Assembly (NCBI GenBank): GCA_965263365.1
Contig: OZ253672.1
Span: 2,272,677-2,336,676 of the forward strand
DNA length: 64,000 nucleotides
Source: CANMUM01 sp965263365
GTDB lineage: Bacteria > Pseudomonadota > Alphaproteobacteria > Rhodobacterales > Rhodobacteraceae
Reading direction: 5' to 3'
Position numbers and translations under genes: made by a program. This document shows positions 16,479 through 25,931 of the stretch, piece after piece; positions within the stretch are counted from its first letter, which is position 1, and each line of letters begins with the position of its first letter. The notes under the pieces were generated by a model that saw only the letters and a program-made list of their open reading frames with translations, ran no database searches and had not been told where the DNA came from.

Positions 16479-17570
16479 ATGACAATGACACGATCACTTT
16501 TACTTTCTAGCGCTATGTTAGTCGCGGCACCATTTGCGCTTGCAGAAGAAGAAGCCGTTTTGAATGTGTATAATTGGTCGGATTATATTGCAGAGGATAC
16601 ACTCGAAAAATTCACCGCTGAAACAGGCATTGAAGTTGTTTATGATGTTTACGATTCAAATGAAATTTTGGAGGCAAAACTGCTTGCAGGGGGAACTGGT
16701 TATGATGTTGTTGTCCCAACCGGTGACTTTATGGAGCGTCAAATCGCGGCGGGCGTATACATGCCGCTTAACAAAGACATGTTACCCAATCTTGCGAATA
16801 TGGACGCAGACACAATGGCGGCTTCGGCAGCGCATGATGCTGATAATACGCACTCTGTTATCTATATGTGGGGCACGACTGGAATTGGCTATAACGTGGC
16901 CAAGGTTGAAGAAGCTTTGGGTGCAGATGCGCCAACTGATAGCTGGTCACTCGTTTTTGATCCAGAAAATGCTGCTAAGCTCGCCGATTGTGGATTGGTT
17001 GTTTCTGATTCCCCAACAGAAGTAATTGGGGCCGCCCTTCATTATCTTGGTCTTGATCCAAATTCGAATGCGCCAGAAGATGTTGCACAAGCTGCCGAAC
17101 TTCTCAAATCAATTCATCCTTATGTACGTTATTACCATTCTTCTCAGCATATCGATGATATGGCAGCTGGCGAAATTTGCGCCGTTGCCGGCGGGTGGTC
17201 TGGTGATGTTTTCCAAGCGCAGGCGGATGCAGCGGACGGCGTTGAGGTTGCCTATGTCATCCCTAATGAGGGCGCGCTGCAATGGTTCGATATGTTGGGC
17301 ATACCTGCTGATGCGCCACATCCCGAGAATGCGCATAAGTTCATCAACTTTATCATGGATGCACAAATCACTGCAGATATCACGAATTACGTTTGGTATG
17401 CGAATGCGAATACGGCCTCGATGTCGCTTGTTGATGAAGAGATCACTTCGGACCCTGCAATCTTTCCAACTGAGGACGTCAATGCCAAGCTATGGCGCGC
17501 AACGGTCAAAGATGCGGCCGCATCAAGGCTCATCAATGAGACTTGGGGCGATATTAAATCGGGCTCCTAA
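16479..17570 (+). CDS. potF: Polyamine ABC transporter periplasmic binding protein
   Basis: Captures putrescine or spermidine in the periplasm for the PotGHI importer encoded 4 kb downstream. A Sec signal peptide (1-22, ending PFALA) is followed by a mature protein starting EEEAVLNVYNWSDYIAEDTLEKF, the family hallmark. GGTGYDVVVPTGDFMERQI, YMWGTTGIGYN and IPNEGALQWFDMLGIPADAPHPENAHKFIN elements line the polyamine cleft in PotF/PotD. Its 363 residues match PotF (370). A strong terminator follows within 60 bp, so it is transcribed separately and probably more strongly than the permease genes. Confidence 0.93.
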   Translation: MTMTRSLLLSSAMLVAAPFALAEEEAVLNVYNWSDYIAEDTLEKFTAETGIEVVYDVYDSNEILEAKLLAGGTGYDVVVPTGDFMERQIAAGVYMPLNKDMLPNLANMDADTMAASAAHDADNTHSVIYMWGTTGIGYNVAKVEEALGADAPTDSWSLVFDPENAAKLADCGLVVSDSPTEVIGAALHYLGLDPNSNAPEDVAQAAELLKSIHPYVRYYHSSQHIDDMAAGEICAVAGGWSGDVFQAQADAADGVEVAYVIPNEGALQWFDMLGIPADAPHPENAHKFINFIMDAQITADITNYVWYANANTASMSLVDEEITSDPAIFPTEDVNAKLWRATVKDAAASRLINETWGDIKSGS

Positions 17571-17601
17571 ACTGGGCTAAAAGTTCACGTGAATGACTCG
17601 A

Positions 17602-17630
17602 AGGCGGCACCAATTTCGTGCCGTCTTTTT
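17602..17630 (+). terminator. Intrinsic terminator after potF
   Basis: The nine-pair stem AGGCGGCAC / GTGCCGTCT (one G-U) with a 7-nt loop runs directly into TTTTT. It lies 32 nt after the potF stop and upstream of the chosen puuB start, so potF is insulated from puuB. Confidence 0.88.
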
Positions 17631-17652
17631 GGTCAGAATGAATGCAAGACAA

Positions 17653-18948
17653 ATGAGAAAACTCGATCTTTTGACGGCGAATGACACACTCGGCACTTAT
17701 CCGAAAACACATTATCTCGAAAAAAAGAACACTCCTTTGCGTCCCGTGCTTCGTGGTTCACATTCGGCAGATGTTTGCATAATTGGTGGCGGGCTCACAG
17801 GTGTTTCGGCAGCATTAAGCGCAGCTCAAGCTGGGCACTCGGTCATTTTGTTAGAAGCAAGTCGCATCGGATTTGGCGCATCGGGGCGAAATGGTGGGCA
17901 AATAAGTAGCCATCAAAACGTGCCGCAATTTGCGCTTGAAAAGCGACTTGGCAAAGCACACGCACGCCAATTATTTCTGATATCTCAAAGTGCACATCAG
18001 CATGTCCTTCGTTTGTGCCAGGATGAACAAATCAGCATAGGATATAAGAGCGGAGTTGCTGCAGCCGAGTTCACGAAAAATGGCGTCAAAGGGTTGCGGA
18101 ATGAGGTTAGGTGGATGTCTGAAGAATATGGATATGACCAAAACGAATTTTTTGGGGTTGAGCGGGTTCAAGAAGTAGTGAATAGTTCGGCCTATAAGGG
18201 TGCGATGCTTGATCACGGGTCCGGGCATGGGGACCCCCTCGCGCTCGTCCTTGGAATTGCGCAAGCAGCCGAACGATTGGGCGCGCAGATTTTTGAATTA
18301 TCACGCGTTGAAGCGCTTGATCCCGTCGCGACGCAGTTTGGGCAAGTTCATGCGCGTCATACAATACTTGCTTGCAATGGATATATGGGAGACCTTGACC
18401 GAGTAACAGCCCGGCACGTTATGCCGATTAATAATTTCATAATCGCAACAGAGCCGTTGGGAGAAGCCCGCGCAAATGAAATACTCCCCAAAAATAGTGC
18501 TGTCGCAGATAGTAAGTTTGTTGTCAATTATTTCCGTCGCTCTTTGGATGATCGTCTCCTTTTTGGCGGAGGTGAAAGTTACGGCTACCGGTTTCCTAAA
18601 AACCTCAGCCAAAAAGCCTTCAAGCCCATGACCGAGATCTTTCCGATGCTTTCAGGCGTCAAGATTGAAAATGCGTGGGGGGGCACACTCGCGATAACGC
18701 GCAACCGTATGCCCTATGTGCGGCGGCGCGAAAATCTTTGGGTTTCAGCTGGATATTCAGGAAACGGTGTTGCAATGGCGACCTATTGCGGGCATCTCAT
18801 TGCGCGTGCGCTTTCGGGTGATGATGAAGAGTTCAATACAATAGCCAGCATTCCGCACAAGAAATTCCCGGGCGGCACCACACTTCGCCAACCGCTCCTC
18901 ATCGGCGCGATGCTTTGGTATCGAATGCGCGATCGTTTGGGCGTATGA
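17653..18948 (+). CDS. puuB: Gamma-glutamylputrescine oxidoreductase (FAD-dependent, PuuB/DAO family)
   Basis: Oxidises gamma-glutamylputrescine to the aldehyde in the Puu pathway. The DAO fold starts at SADVCIIGGGLTGVSAALS (dinucleotide-binding GxGxxG at about 43-48), followed by LLEASRIGFGASGRNGGQ, the flavin-contact motif of the PuuB family, and a C-terminal GYSGNGVAMATYCGHLIA. I chose the ATG at 17653 (MRKLDLLTAND), giving 431 residues against 426 in E. coli. An ATG at 17638 is possible, but the frame's first ATG at 17593 lies before the terminator hairpin and is unlikely. There is no strong ribosome site. Other amine or amino-acid oxidases are alternatives; the context favours PuuB. Confidence 0.82.
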   Translation: MRKLDLLTANDTLGTYPKTHYLEKKNTPLRPVLRGSHSADVCIIGGGLTGVSAALSAAQAGHSVILLEASRIGFGASGRNGGQISSHQNVPQFALEKRLGKAHARQLFLISQSAHQHVLRLCQDEQISIGYKSGVAAAEFTKNGVKGLRNEVRWMSEEYGYDQNEFFGVERVQEVVNSSAYKGAMLDHGSGHGDPLALVLGIAQAAERLGAQIFELSRVEALDPVATQFGQVHARHTILACNGYMGDLDRVTARHVMPINNFIIATEPLGEARANEILPKNSAVADSKFVVNYFRRSLDDRLLFGGGESYGYRFPKNLSQKAFKPMTEIFPMLSGVKIENAWGGTLAITRNRMPYVRRRENLWVSAGYSGNGVAMATYCGHLIARALSGDDEEFNTIASIPHKKFPGGTTLRQPLLIGAMLWYRMRDRLGV

Positions 18949-19259
18949 GCATCGGTTCCGATATCTAAGTGTTTTTACAACTAAACCCAATTGTCAAAAT
19001 TGCCTATGATATTGAAAAAACGGTTGATGTTTGAATTCATTTGAGCCTTGGGCTTGATGCGATTGGCTTGAAAAGTTTGTTGGCGACGTGGCAAAACTGA
19101 TAGTACTGAGATGGCCAATCATGTTTTGGTTGACTGAAAATTTATGTTCGGCTTTTTAAGCTTCGCGGAATTTTCGAATTGGCGCATTGAATTGATTAGT
19201 CTGGCTTCTTACTTCATGTGAAGCTCACAATTTATAATCACCAACTAGGAGTTAACCAG
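18949..19259. other. Gene-free 311-bp stretch between puuB and the FMN reductase gene
   Basis: No open frame longer than about 25 codons with a ribosome site is seen on either strand. There is no clear terminator hairpin. The final 60 bp must contain the FMN reductase promoter, but no convincing -35/-10 pair stands out. Confidence 0.6.
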
Positions 19260-19793
19260 ATGAAAGTTCTTTCCTTCGCAGCCACAAATCATACCAAGTC
19301 AATCAATCGCCAGCTGATTGGCTATGCAACAAAACGTATTCAAGACCTCAACTCAAGTGCGGAAATCAATATTCTTGACATCAACGATTTTGAAATGCCG
19401 ATTTATTCGCAAGAGCGCGAACAGGCGAGTGGGGTTCCCTCTCAAGCAAAATCGTTTTTTGACGCGATCGGTGAGGCAGATGCGGTGGTGGTTTCGTTTG
19501 CCGAACATAATGGTTTTGTGACGGCTGCGTGGAAAAATATTTTTGATTGGATGAGTAGAATTGATCAGAATGTTTGGCAAAATAAGCCGCTTGTGTTTTT
19601 ATGCGCATCGCCTGGAGGGCGCGCAGGGGCGGGTGTACTTGAAAGCCAAGAAAAAAACGCACCACATTTTGCAGGAGAGGTCAAAGGAATCTACGGCGTC
19701 GGCAAGTGGGGCGAGTCCTGGGATGGTGAAGAGCTAACTAACCCTGCGGATATCGAAGGTGTTGAGAACGCTTTGAAAGGTCTGTTGAGCTAG
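19260..19793 (+). CDS. NADPH-dependent FMN reductase-like flavoprotein
   Basis: Flavodoxin-like quinone or azo reductase of 177 residues. The N-terminal VLSFAATNHTKSINRQL loop is the phosphate-binding turn. PIYSQERE, VVSFAEHNGFVTAAWKNIFDWMSR and FLCASPGGRAG are the FMN-contact loops of the NADPH_FMN_red family. The ATG at 19260 was chosen for its TAGGAG site 9 nt upstream; an upstream in-frame ATG at 19218 lacks one. The substrate is unknown. It sits in the polyamine region without an obvious pathway link. Confidence 0.85.
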   Translation: MKVLSFAATNHTKSINRQLIGYATKRIQDLNSSAEINILDINDFEMPIYSQEREQASGVPSQAKSFFDAIGEADAVVVSFAEHNGFVTAAWKNIFDWMSRIDQNVWQNKPLVFLCASPGGRAGAGVLESQEKNAPHFAGEVKGIYGVGKWGESWDGEELTNPADIEGVENALKGLLS

Positions 19794-19830
19794 CCTTGCT
19801 CGTATTCTTAGTAGCGTGAAATGCCTTGCG

Positions 19831-20208
19831 TTAGCTAACGAATTTTTCAACGCACGCGAGCCAAATGGTTTGCGTGTTCCAAATGACAAACATTGAAAGC
19901 GTTGCTGTAATCATCGCGGGTATTCCATCTTTCCATGTATCCCAAATGAGATGACATGCGATGGCGCCAAGTGAAGTGCCGAGGAGGGCGAGCGCGCCGA
20001 TTGTTCCGATAATCGAGCTTTGAAATAAAATGGCAATTGCGCCAAAGGCTTCAACGAATCCGACCAAGCGCATAATGGTTCGATTGAGGCCATATTTGCT
20101 GAACATGCCAAGCTGTGTTTCAAATATGTTTTTTTGCCAGCCAAATATTTTGATCGAACTTGCAAAGAGAAAAAATACAGAAAGTAGAATTACTGGAATG
20201 AGCGACAT
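19831..20208 (-). CDS. DoxX-like four-helix membrane protein
   Basis: The 125-residue protein consists almost entirely of four membrane helices (about 3-20, 45-63, 68-88 and 95-115). The FASSIKIFGW and GFVEAFGAIAILF patterns are typical of the DoxX family. Family members are linked to redox or sulfur metabolism, but the function here is unknown. The ATG at 20208 is preferred over the TTG at 20223. It converges with the FMN reductase, and such flavoprotein/DoxX pairs could share an oxidative-stress role (inference). Confidence 0.72.
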   Translation of the reverse strand: MSLIPVILLSVFFLFASSIKIFGWQKNIFETQLGMFSKYGLNRTIMRLVGFVEAFGAIAILFQSSIIGTIGALALLGTSLGAIACHLIWDTWKDGIPAMITATLSMFVIWNTQTIWLACVEKFVS

Positions 20209-20391
20209 AGCATGGATACCCAAATTTGAATGTTAGTTTTTGTCAACATTAATTAGTTTGGGGTGTTCAAAATAACAAGGCTCGATGAAAAAAGAAGTAC
20301 ATTTTGAATTTTATTATGGATAATTTGAAAAAAAACGTGCAGACTTTTTCAAATGAGTTGAAATAAAAAATTAGTCATAGTGAAAGAACAT

Positions 20392-21843
20392 ATGCTTGAA
20401 TTAAACGACCCCTCATTATTGGAAACGCATGCCTTTATTAACGGAGAATTTGTTGAGGGAGATGGCACCTTTGATGTGCGAAATCCAGCGACCTTAGAAA
20501 CGATCGCTCGCGTTCAAGACATATCGACAACGGCATGCGAGCGCGCAATCGATTTTGCTTATGATGCGCAAAAGGATTGGGCGGTCACACCAGCAAAGAC
20601 ACGCGCGCAAATTTTGCATAAGCTCTTTGAGCTTATCATAGAAAATCAAGAGGACCTGGCGCACATTATTACGGCAGAAATGGGCAAGCCACTTGCCGAG
20701 GCCAGGGGTGAGGTTGCTTACGGGGCTTCTTATGTCGAGTGGTTTGCTGAGGAGGCAAAACGAATTTATGGTGATACGATTCCTGCGCCTTCCCAAGATA
20801 AGCGGATTATGGTTGTGAAGCAGCCCGTCGGGGTTGTCGGCTCGATTACACCTTGGAATTTCCCGAATGCAATGCTTGCACGAAAGTTGGCGCCCGCACT
20901 TGCAGCTGGGTGTTCAATGGTTGCAAGGCCCGCGGAACTCACGCCGCTTTCTGCCCTTGCAATTGCAGTTCTTGCTGAGCGTGCGGGGGTGCCAAAGGGG
21001 GTGCTGAATGTGATACCTTCTCAAGATGCGGCCGGAATTGGCAAGGTACTTTGTGCGCATAGCAAAGTGAGTAAAATTACCTTTACGGGTTCGACGCGCG
21101 TTGGTCAAATTCTACTTAAGCAGTGTGCGAATGGGATTAAGAAGACGTCAATGGAGCTCGGGGGCAACGCGCCTTTCATAGTGTTTGATGATGCAGATAT
21201 TGAGGCGGCTGTGGAAGGGGCGATTATTGCCAAATATCGAAATTCTGGCCAAACTTGTGTCTGTGCCAATCGTGTGTTTGTGCAAGCGGGTGTTTATGAG
21301 GAATTTGTCGAGAAGTTTGCCAAAGCAGTTGGTGATTTGCGCGTGGGAAATGGTTTTGAAAGTGCGACTCAATTGGGACCATTGATTTCCCAAACAGCGC
21401 TTGAAAAGGTTGAAGCGCATCTCGAAGATGCGGTTGAAAAAGGCGGACGCATTGTTGCAGGGGGCGCACGTCATGCGCTCGGGGGTACTTTTTTTGAGCC
21501 GACGGTGATTGCGGACGCATCGACTGATATGCGCATGACTTATGAGGAAACCTTTGGTCCGCTCGCGCCGATTTACAAATTTGAAACAGAAGAAGAAGCG
21601 CTCACTCTCGCTAATGATACAGAATTTGGTCTTGCCGGCTATTTTTATGCGCGTGATATAGGCCGCATAATGCGGGTTAGCGAAGCGATGGAATGTGGCA
21701 TGGTGGGCGTGAATACTGGGATTGTTTCCAATGAGGCGGCGCCTTTTGGCGGGGTGAAGCAGTCTGGTATTGGAAGAGAGGGGTCGAAGTATGGTTTAGA
21801 TGACTATACTGAGATTAAGTATATTTGTATTGGCGGCTTGTAA
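20392..21843 (+). CDS. gabD: Succinate-semialdehyde dehydrogenase (GabD family)
   Basis: Oxidises succinate semialdehyde to succinate at the end of the GABA/putrescine route. Motifs: TPWNFPNAMLARKLAPALAAG, GSTRVGQILL, catalytic Glu in MELGGNAPFIVFDDAD (about 253) and Cys in NSGQTCVCANR (about 287). The EETFGPLAPI and final FGGVKQSGIGREGSKYGLDDY lead to the IKYICIGGL end typical of GabD. Starting at the ATG 20392, with GAAAG 6 nt upstream, gives 483 residues (E. coli GabD 482); the upstream GTG at 20380 has no ribosome site. It may also serve the PuuC step, since no puuC is in the window. Confidence 0.9.
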   Translation: MLELNDPSLLETHAFINGEFVEGDGTFDVRNPATLETIARVQDISTTACERAIDFAYDAQKDWAVTPAKTRAQILHKLFELIIENQEDLAHIITAEMGKPLAEARGEVAYGASYVEWFAEEAKRIYGDTIPAPSQDKRIMVVKQPVGVVGSITPWNFPNAMLARKLAPALAAGCSMVARPAELTPLSALAIAVLAERAGVPKGVLNVIPSQDAAGIGKVLCAHSKVSKITFTGSTRVGQILLKQCANGIKKTSMELGGNAPFIVFDDADIEAAVEGAIIAKYRNSGQTCVCANRVFVQAGVYEEFVEKFAKAVGDLRVGNGFESATQLGPLISQTALEKVEAHLEDAVEKGGRIVAGGARHALGGTFFEPTVIADASTDMRMTYEETFGPLAPIYKFETEEEALTLANDTEFGLAGYFYARDIGRIMRVSEAMECGMVGVNTGIVSNEAAPFGGVKQSGIGREGSKYGLDDYTEIKYICIGGL

Positions 21844-21882
21844 TTCGCGATTGCAAGCCTGTTCATTCGGGGAGGTGGGTTG

Positions 21883-23016
21883 ATGAATCAAAACAAAGAG
21901 ATTGTTTCTGAACCTTGGAAAGAGGCCGACGCTAAACCGCTTTTGCGGATCCAAAACTTGTCCAAACAGTTTGGGAATTTTACCGCAGTTGATGATGTAT
22001 CTCTTGATATTTTCTCAGGCGAAATATTTTGCCTCTTGGGGGGATCGGGCTGTGGAAAGTCGACCCTTCTTCGCATGCTTGCGGGATTTGAAACACCGAC
22101 GCGCGGAGAGATATTTCTCGATGGTGAAGATTTAACTCAGTATCCCCCACATTTACGCCCAACGAATATGATGTTTCAGTCTTATGCTTTGTTTCCACAC
22201 ATGAGTGTTTTGAAAAACGTTACTTATGGTCTTCGGCACGGAGGTATGAATAAGGCGGATGCCAAAGAAAATGCGATGGAGATGTTGCAATTGGTTAAGC
22301 TAGAAGCCTTTGCAAATCGTAAGCCGCATCAGCTTTCTGGTGGACAAAGGCAGCGTGTCGCGCTTGCCCGCGCGCTTGTCAAAAAGCCGCGCTTACTTTT
22401 GCTTGATGAGCCACTTGGCGCACTCGATAAGAAGCTTCGTGAGGAAACTCAGTTTGAATTAATTCGCATTCAAGAAACGCTCGGCGTGACCTTTATCGTA
22501 GTAACACATGATCAAGAAGAAGCGATGACCCTTTCTTCGCGTATTGGGGTTATGAATGAAGGTAAAATACAACAAATTGGTGAACCGAGAGCCGTTTACG
22601 AGTTCCCGAGTTCTCGATTTGTTGCGAATTTTTTGGGCGATGTGAATTTGTTTGAAGGTGTCGTGATCGAAGACGAGGCGGACAAAATGGGTTTGTCATC
22701 TTCGGATGTCGATAAAATCGAAGTGTCACATGGCGTTAGCTGCACGATGGGACAGGCGCTCACCATCGCCGTAAGACCCGAGAAAATGGAAATTCATACG
22801 CAGCGCAAACCAAGTATGCTCAATGCTGCACAAGGAAGGGTTGAGGATATATCTTATTTTGGTGCGGGTTCTGTTTTTCATGTGAAATTGGCGTCGGGTA
22901 AAATCGTAAAGGCCTTTCGCGCAAATCGCGTCCGCGAGGCTGAAGATGATATTACATGGGATGATCAGGTCTTCGTTGGCTGGGGTGGAGCTTCGGGCGT
23001 GGTGCTAACACAATGA
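21883..23016 (+). CDS. potG: Polyamine ABC transporter ATPase
   Basis: Powers polyamine import. The Walker A GGSGCGKST is at about 48-56, Q-loop in MMFQSYALFPHMSV, signature LSGGQRQRVALARAL, Walker B LLLLDEPLGALD, and H-loop VTHDQEEAM. A TOBE domain (about 255-377) follows, as in PotG/PotA. The 377-residue length equals E. coli PotG. The ATG at 21883 has a very strong GGGGAGG site 7 nt upstream. First gene of the potGHI-speB-puuA-amidotransferase operon, overlapping potH by 4 nt. Confidence 0.94.
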   Translation: MNQNKEIVSEPWKEADAKPLLRIQNLSKQFGNFTAVDDVSLDIFSGEIFCLLGGSGCGKSTLLRMLAGFETPTRGEIFLDGEDLTQYPPHLRPTNMMFQSYALFPHMSVLKNVTYGLRHGGMNKADAKENAMEMLQLVKLEAFANRKPHQLSGGQRQRVALARALVKKPRLLLLDEPLGALDKKLREETQFELIRIQETLGVTFIVVTHDQEEAMTLSSRIGVMNEGKIQQIGEPRAVYEFPSSRFVANFLGDVNLFEGVVIEDEADKMGLSSSDVDKIEVSHGVSCTMGQALTIAVRPEKMEIHTQRKPSMLNAAQGRVEDISYFGAGSVFHVKLASGKIVKAFRANRVREAEDDITWDDQVFVGWGGASGVVLTQ

Positions 23017-24182
23017 TCGTTAAAAGCTCACAATTCATGCGAACGCAGATGAGTATGCCTGTTCTTGCTTTGCTTTGTGGTGTGATCTTAATTTTAGCAG
23101 TGCCTTTGGGGGTGTTAAATGCTGTCCCAAGCTTTAATTTTGAGTTTGGCACTTTTGACAATCCTATTTTGGCGTGGCTGTTTGATCTTCTCAATCGCGG
23201 ATTGAATCTAATCACGTCAATCCCAAGGTTTCTTTGGATTGGGTTTTGGGTCTTGCCGTTCTTGCTGTTGATTTCCCGTTTCTTTCTAGGTGCCGCCGAC
23301 TGGGAAGCGCAGCGCGCATGGTCGATATTTTTACCGCTTAACTGGCTACTGATTTTCTTTGCGCTTCCGTTTGTTTTTGTCTTTGTCATTAGTTTTTCGC
23401 AGCCAGAAATCGCAATACCACCTTATCAGCCGGTTATCTTTTGGGAAGAGCGGGTGCTACGGGTTCAAGCCAATTTTGAAAACTATATACGCCTATTTAC
23501 GGACACGCGCTACGTGAACACATATCTCGCTTCCATTTGGACCGCCTTTGTGAGTACGGTCTTTGCATTACTTATCGGCTTTCCTATGGCCTACACCATC
23601 GCCCGCGCACCTGAGAAGTATCGCAATTTGCTGTTGATTTTGGTGATCATTCCGTTTTGGACGAGTTTTCTTTTGCGGGTTTACGCATTGATCGGGCTGA
23701 TGCAAAATACTGGGCAGATCAATAGTTTTTTGATGTGGATCGGTCTCATTGATCAACCCATCCCGATGCTTAAAACCGATTTTGCTGTTTATGTCGGCAT
23801 CGTGTACACTTACCTTCCCTTTATGATTTTGCCCCTTTATGCAAATTTGGTCAAACTTCAAGATGAGGTCCTTGAGGCTTCAAGTGATTTGGGCGCCTCT
23901 CCCTTTTGGACCTTTTGGCAGGTCGTAGTGCCGCTAGCCTTGCCTGGCATTGTTGCGGGCTCTATGCTGGTATTTATTCCGGCGATTGGTGAATTTGTAA
24001 TTCCCGAACTTTTGGGCGGTCCTGAAACAAAAATGATTGGTAAGCAGCTCTGGATAGAGTTTTTCGGCAACCGCGATTGGGGCATGGCCTCGGCCTTAGC
24101 GATTGTGATGTTGGTCTTGGTTGTTGTGCCCTTTATGTGGCTGCAGCGTTGGCAAACACGACTTGAAGAGGCGACATCATGA
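23013..24182 (+). CDS. potH: Polyamine ABC transporter permease 1, N-terminally extended
   Basis: From about residue 105 it aligns with E. coli PotH: IPPYQPV, NFENYIRLFTDTRYVNTYLASIWTA (as two parts), PFWTSFLLRVYA, GIVYTYLPFMILPLYA, the EAA loop EASSDLGASPFWTFWQVVVPLALPG and AIGEFVIPELLGGPET. PotH has 317 residues; this has 389. The extra 70-80 residues at the N-terminus contain two hydrophobic segments (about 16-38 and 69-90). The ATG overlaps the potG stop by 4 nt, which supports this start. It overlaps potI by 4 nt. Confidence 0.92.
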   Translation: MIVKSSQFMRTQMSMPVLALLCGVILILAVPLGVLNAVPSFNFEFGTFDNPILAWLFDLLNRGLNLITSIPRFLWIGFWVLPFLLLISRFFLGAADWEAQRAWSIFLPLNWLLIFFALPFVFVFVISFSQPEIAIPPYQPVIFWEERVLRVQANFENYIRLFTDTRYVNTYLASIWTAFVSTVFALLIGFPMAYTIARAPEKYRNLLLILVIIPFWTSFLLRVYALIGLMQNTGQINSFLMWIGLIDQPIPMLKTDFAVYVGIVYTYLPFMILPLYANLVKLQDEVLEASSDLGASPFWTFWQVVVPLALPGIVAGSMLVFIPAIGEFVIPELLGGPETKMIGKQLWIEFFGNRDWGMASALAIVMLVLVVVPFMWLQRWQTRLEEATS

Positions 24183-24964
24183 TCAAACGTGCGCTTACAA
24201 TTTTCGGTTTTGCATTCCTTTATATTCCCATTGTTATTTTGATTATTTACTCATTCAACGATAATCAACGCGCGACGGTTTGGACGGGTTTTTCGATCAA
24301 GTGGTATGGGGCTTTATTCCAAAATGGTCAAATCATCGATGCGGCATGGGCGTCTTTCAAGGTCGCCTTCGTTTCGGCGAGCTTGGCAAGCATCTTGGGC
24401 GTATTGGTTGCTTTTGCACTGGTTCGGTTTCGATTTCGTGCGCGCTCGATACTTGATGCGATGACAACTTCTCCTCTTGTAATGCCAGAAATCATCACCG
24501 GTTTGTCTCTACTTATTTTGTTCATAAATATGGAAAGATTTTTGGGCTGGCCTTCTGGGAGAGGGATACTAACGGTAATTATCGCGCATACGACTTTTTG
24601 TATGGCCTATGTTGCAGTGGTGGTGCGTTCGCGTTTGATTGAAATGGACCAAAGTCTTGAAGAAGCTGCTCGGGACTTGGGCGCGCCCCCTATATTTGTT
24701 TTTTTACAAATCACTTTACCTGTCATTGCGCCCGCAATTTTAGCCGGCTGGCTACTCGCCTTTACGCTCTCTCTTGATGATCTTGTGATTGCAAGCTTCG
24801 TTAATGGCTCTAGGTCTTCGACATTGCCTATGGTTGTATTTTCTAAAGTGCGCCTTGGCGTGACGCCTGATATTAATGCGCTCGCAACCTTGATTATTGC
24901 GGCTGTCGGTATTGGTGTGATAACAGCAATGCAAATTATGCACAAAACAAGGAAGGTCTCATAA
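24179..24964 (+). CDS. potI: Polyamine ABC transporter permease 2
   Basis: A 261-residue six-helix inner-membrane protein of the PotI/PotC family. FLYIPIVILIIYSFNDNQ at the N-terminus and the EAA loop EEAARDLGAPPIFVFLQITLPVIAP (in two parts around residue 165) are diagnostic. FTLSLDDLVIASFVNG follows, with the conserved DD near 200. It is translationally coupled to potH (ATGA) and followed by the agmatinase gene after 1 nt. Confidence 0.94.
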   Translation: MIKRALTIFGFAFLYIPIVILIIYSFNDNQRATVWTGFSIKWYGALFQNGQIIDAAWASFKVAFVSASLASILGVLVAFALVRFRFRARSILDAMTTSPLVMPEIITGLSLLILFINMERFLGWPSGRGILTVIIAHTTFCMAYVAVVVRSRLIEMDQSLEEAARDLGAPPIFVFLQITLPVIAPAILAGWLLAFTLSLDDLVIASFVNGSRSSTLPMVVFSKVRLGVTPDINALATLIIAAVGIGVITAMQIMHKTRKVS

Positions 24965-24965
24965 A

Positions 24966-25931
24966 ATGAGCGCGGGCGATCAAGCATTTCGAGCGCAAGA
25001 TAATAATGAACGTTGGTTTGAAATGACCTATGGAGGGGCATTGAGCTTTTTGCGCCGAAAATATTCGCGGGCACTTGAAGGTGTTGATTTGGTTGTCTCA
25101 GGCGTGCCATTTGACAATGCAGTTACCTATCGGCCCGGTTGCCGATTGGGGCCACGCGCTATTCGTGCGGCCTCTGTTCAATTGGCCGAGCTTGAGGCGT
25201 TTCCTTTTGGTTTTGACCCTTTCGCGTATTTGTCGATGGTTGACTATGGGGACGTCATGCTTGATCCTCATCATCCGGAAACCGTGACACCCGCAATTGA
25301 ATACCATGCAAGCCATATTCTCGCACAAGGCGCTAAAATGTTGACTTTTGGGGGTGATCATTACGTCAGTTATCCATTGTTAAAAGCCCATGCGCAAAAA
25401 TACGGCCCATTGGCGTTAATCCAAGTCGATGCGCACTGCGACACTTGGCCTGATGAAAAGGAGCGTGTTGATCATGGAACGATGTTTGGTCTCGCCGCAC
25501 GTGAAGGGATCATTGATCCAAAATATTCGACGCAAATTGGCTTGCGTACGCAAAATGATCATGATCATGGGTTTGAAATTTTAACCGCGCCTTGGCTTCA
25601 TCGAAACGGTGTTGACGCTGCCATTGATATTGCTGTCGAACGCGCAGCTGATCAACCCGTCTACATCAGTTTCGATATTGACGCACTTGATCCAGCCTTT
25701 GCGCCTGGCACTGGCACGCCTGTTCCCGGAGGACTCGCATCTTGGCAAGCTTTGGAATTGATGCGCGGTTTAGCGTCTTTAAATTTAGTTGGCATGGATT
25801 TGGTGGAGGTTTCTCCGCCTTTTGATCATTCCGAAATAACCGCGCTCGCTGCTGCCCATATCGCGCATGAATTTGTCTGTTTACTGGCTAAGAAAAACGG
25901 GGCAATAGAGAAGAAAGTTGGAAGACTATAA
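24966..25931 (+). CDS. speB: Agmatinase (ureohydrolase family)
   Basis: Hydrolyses agmatine to putrescine and urea with two Mn2+ ions. Metal-binding motifs: GGDHYVSYP (about 126-134), DAHCDTWPDE (about 151-160) and SFDIDALDPAFAPGTGTP (about 237-254). The N-terminal VPFDNAVTYRPGCRLGPRAIR is typical of SpeB/guanidinobutyrase. Its 321 residues are close to E. coli SpeB (306). The place between potI and puuA fits agmatine entering the putrescine route. Guanidinobutyrase (giving GABA directly) cannot be excluded. The stop overlaps the puuA start by 1 nt. Confidence 0.88.
   Translation: MSAGDQAFRAQDNNERWFEMTYGGALSFLRRKYSRALEGVDLVVSGVPFDNAVTYRPGCRLGPRAIRAASVQLAELEAFPFGFDPFAYLSMVDYGDVMLDPHHPETVTPAIEYHASHILAQGAKMLTFGGDHYVSYPLLKAHAQKYGPLALIQVDAHCDTWPDEKERVDHGTMFGLAAREGIIDPKYSTQIGLRTQNDHDHGFEILTAPWLHRNGVDAAIDIAVERAADQPVYISFDIDALDPAFAPGTGTPVPGGLASWQALELMRGLASLNLVGMDLVEVSPPFDHSEITALAAAHIAHEFVCLLAKKNGAIEKKVGRL

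Noticed and set aside
17593..17652. Longer N-terminus for the puuB product starting at the first ATG of the frame (17593).
   Set aside because: It would be translated through the potF terminator stem and loop (17602-17630), is not needed for the family length (431 versus 426 residues) and has no ribosome site.
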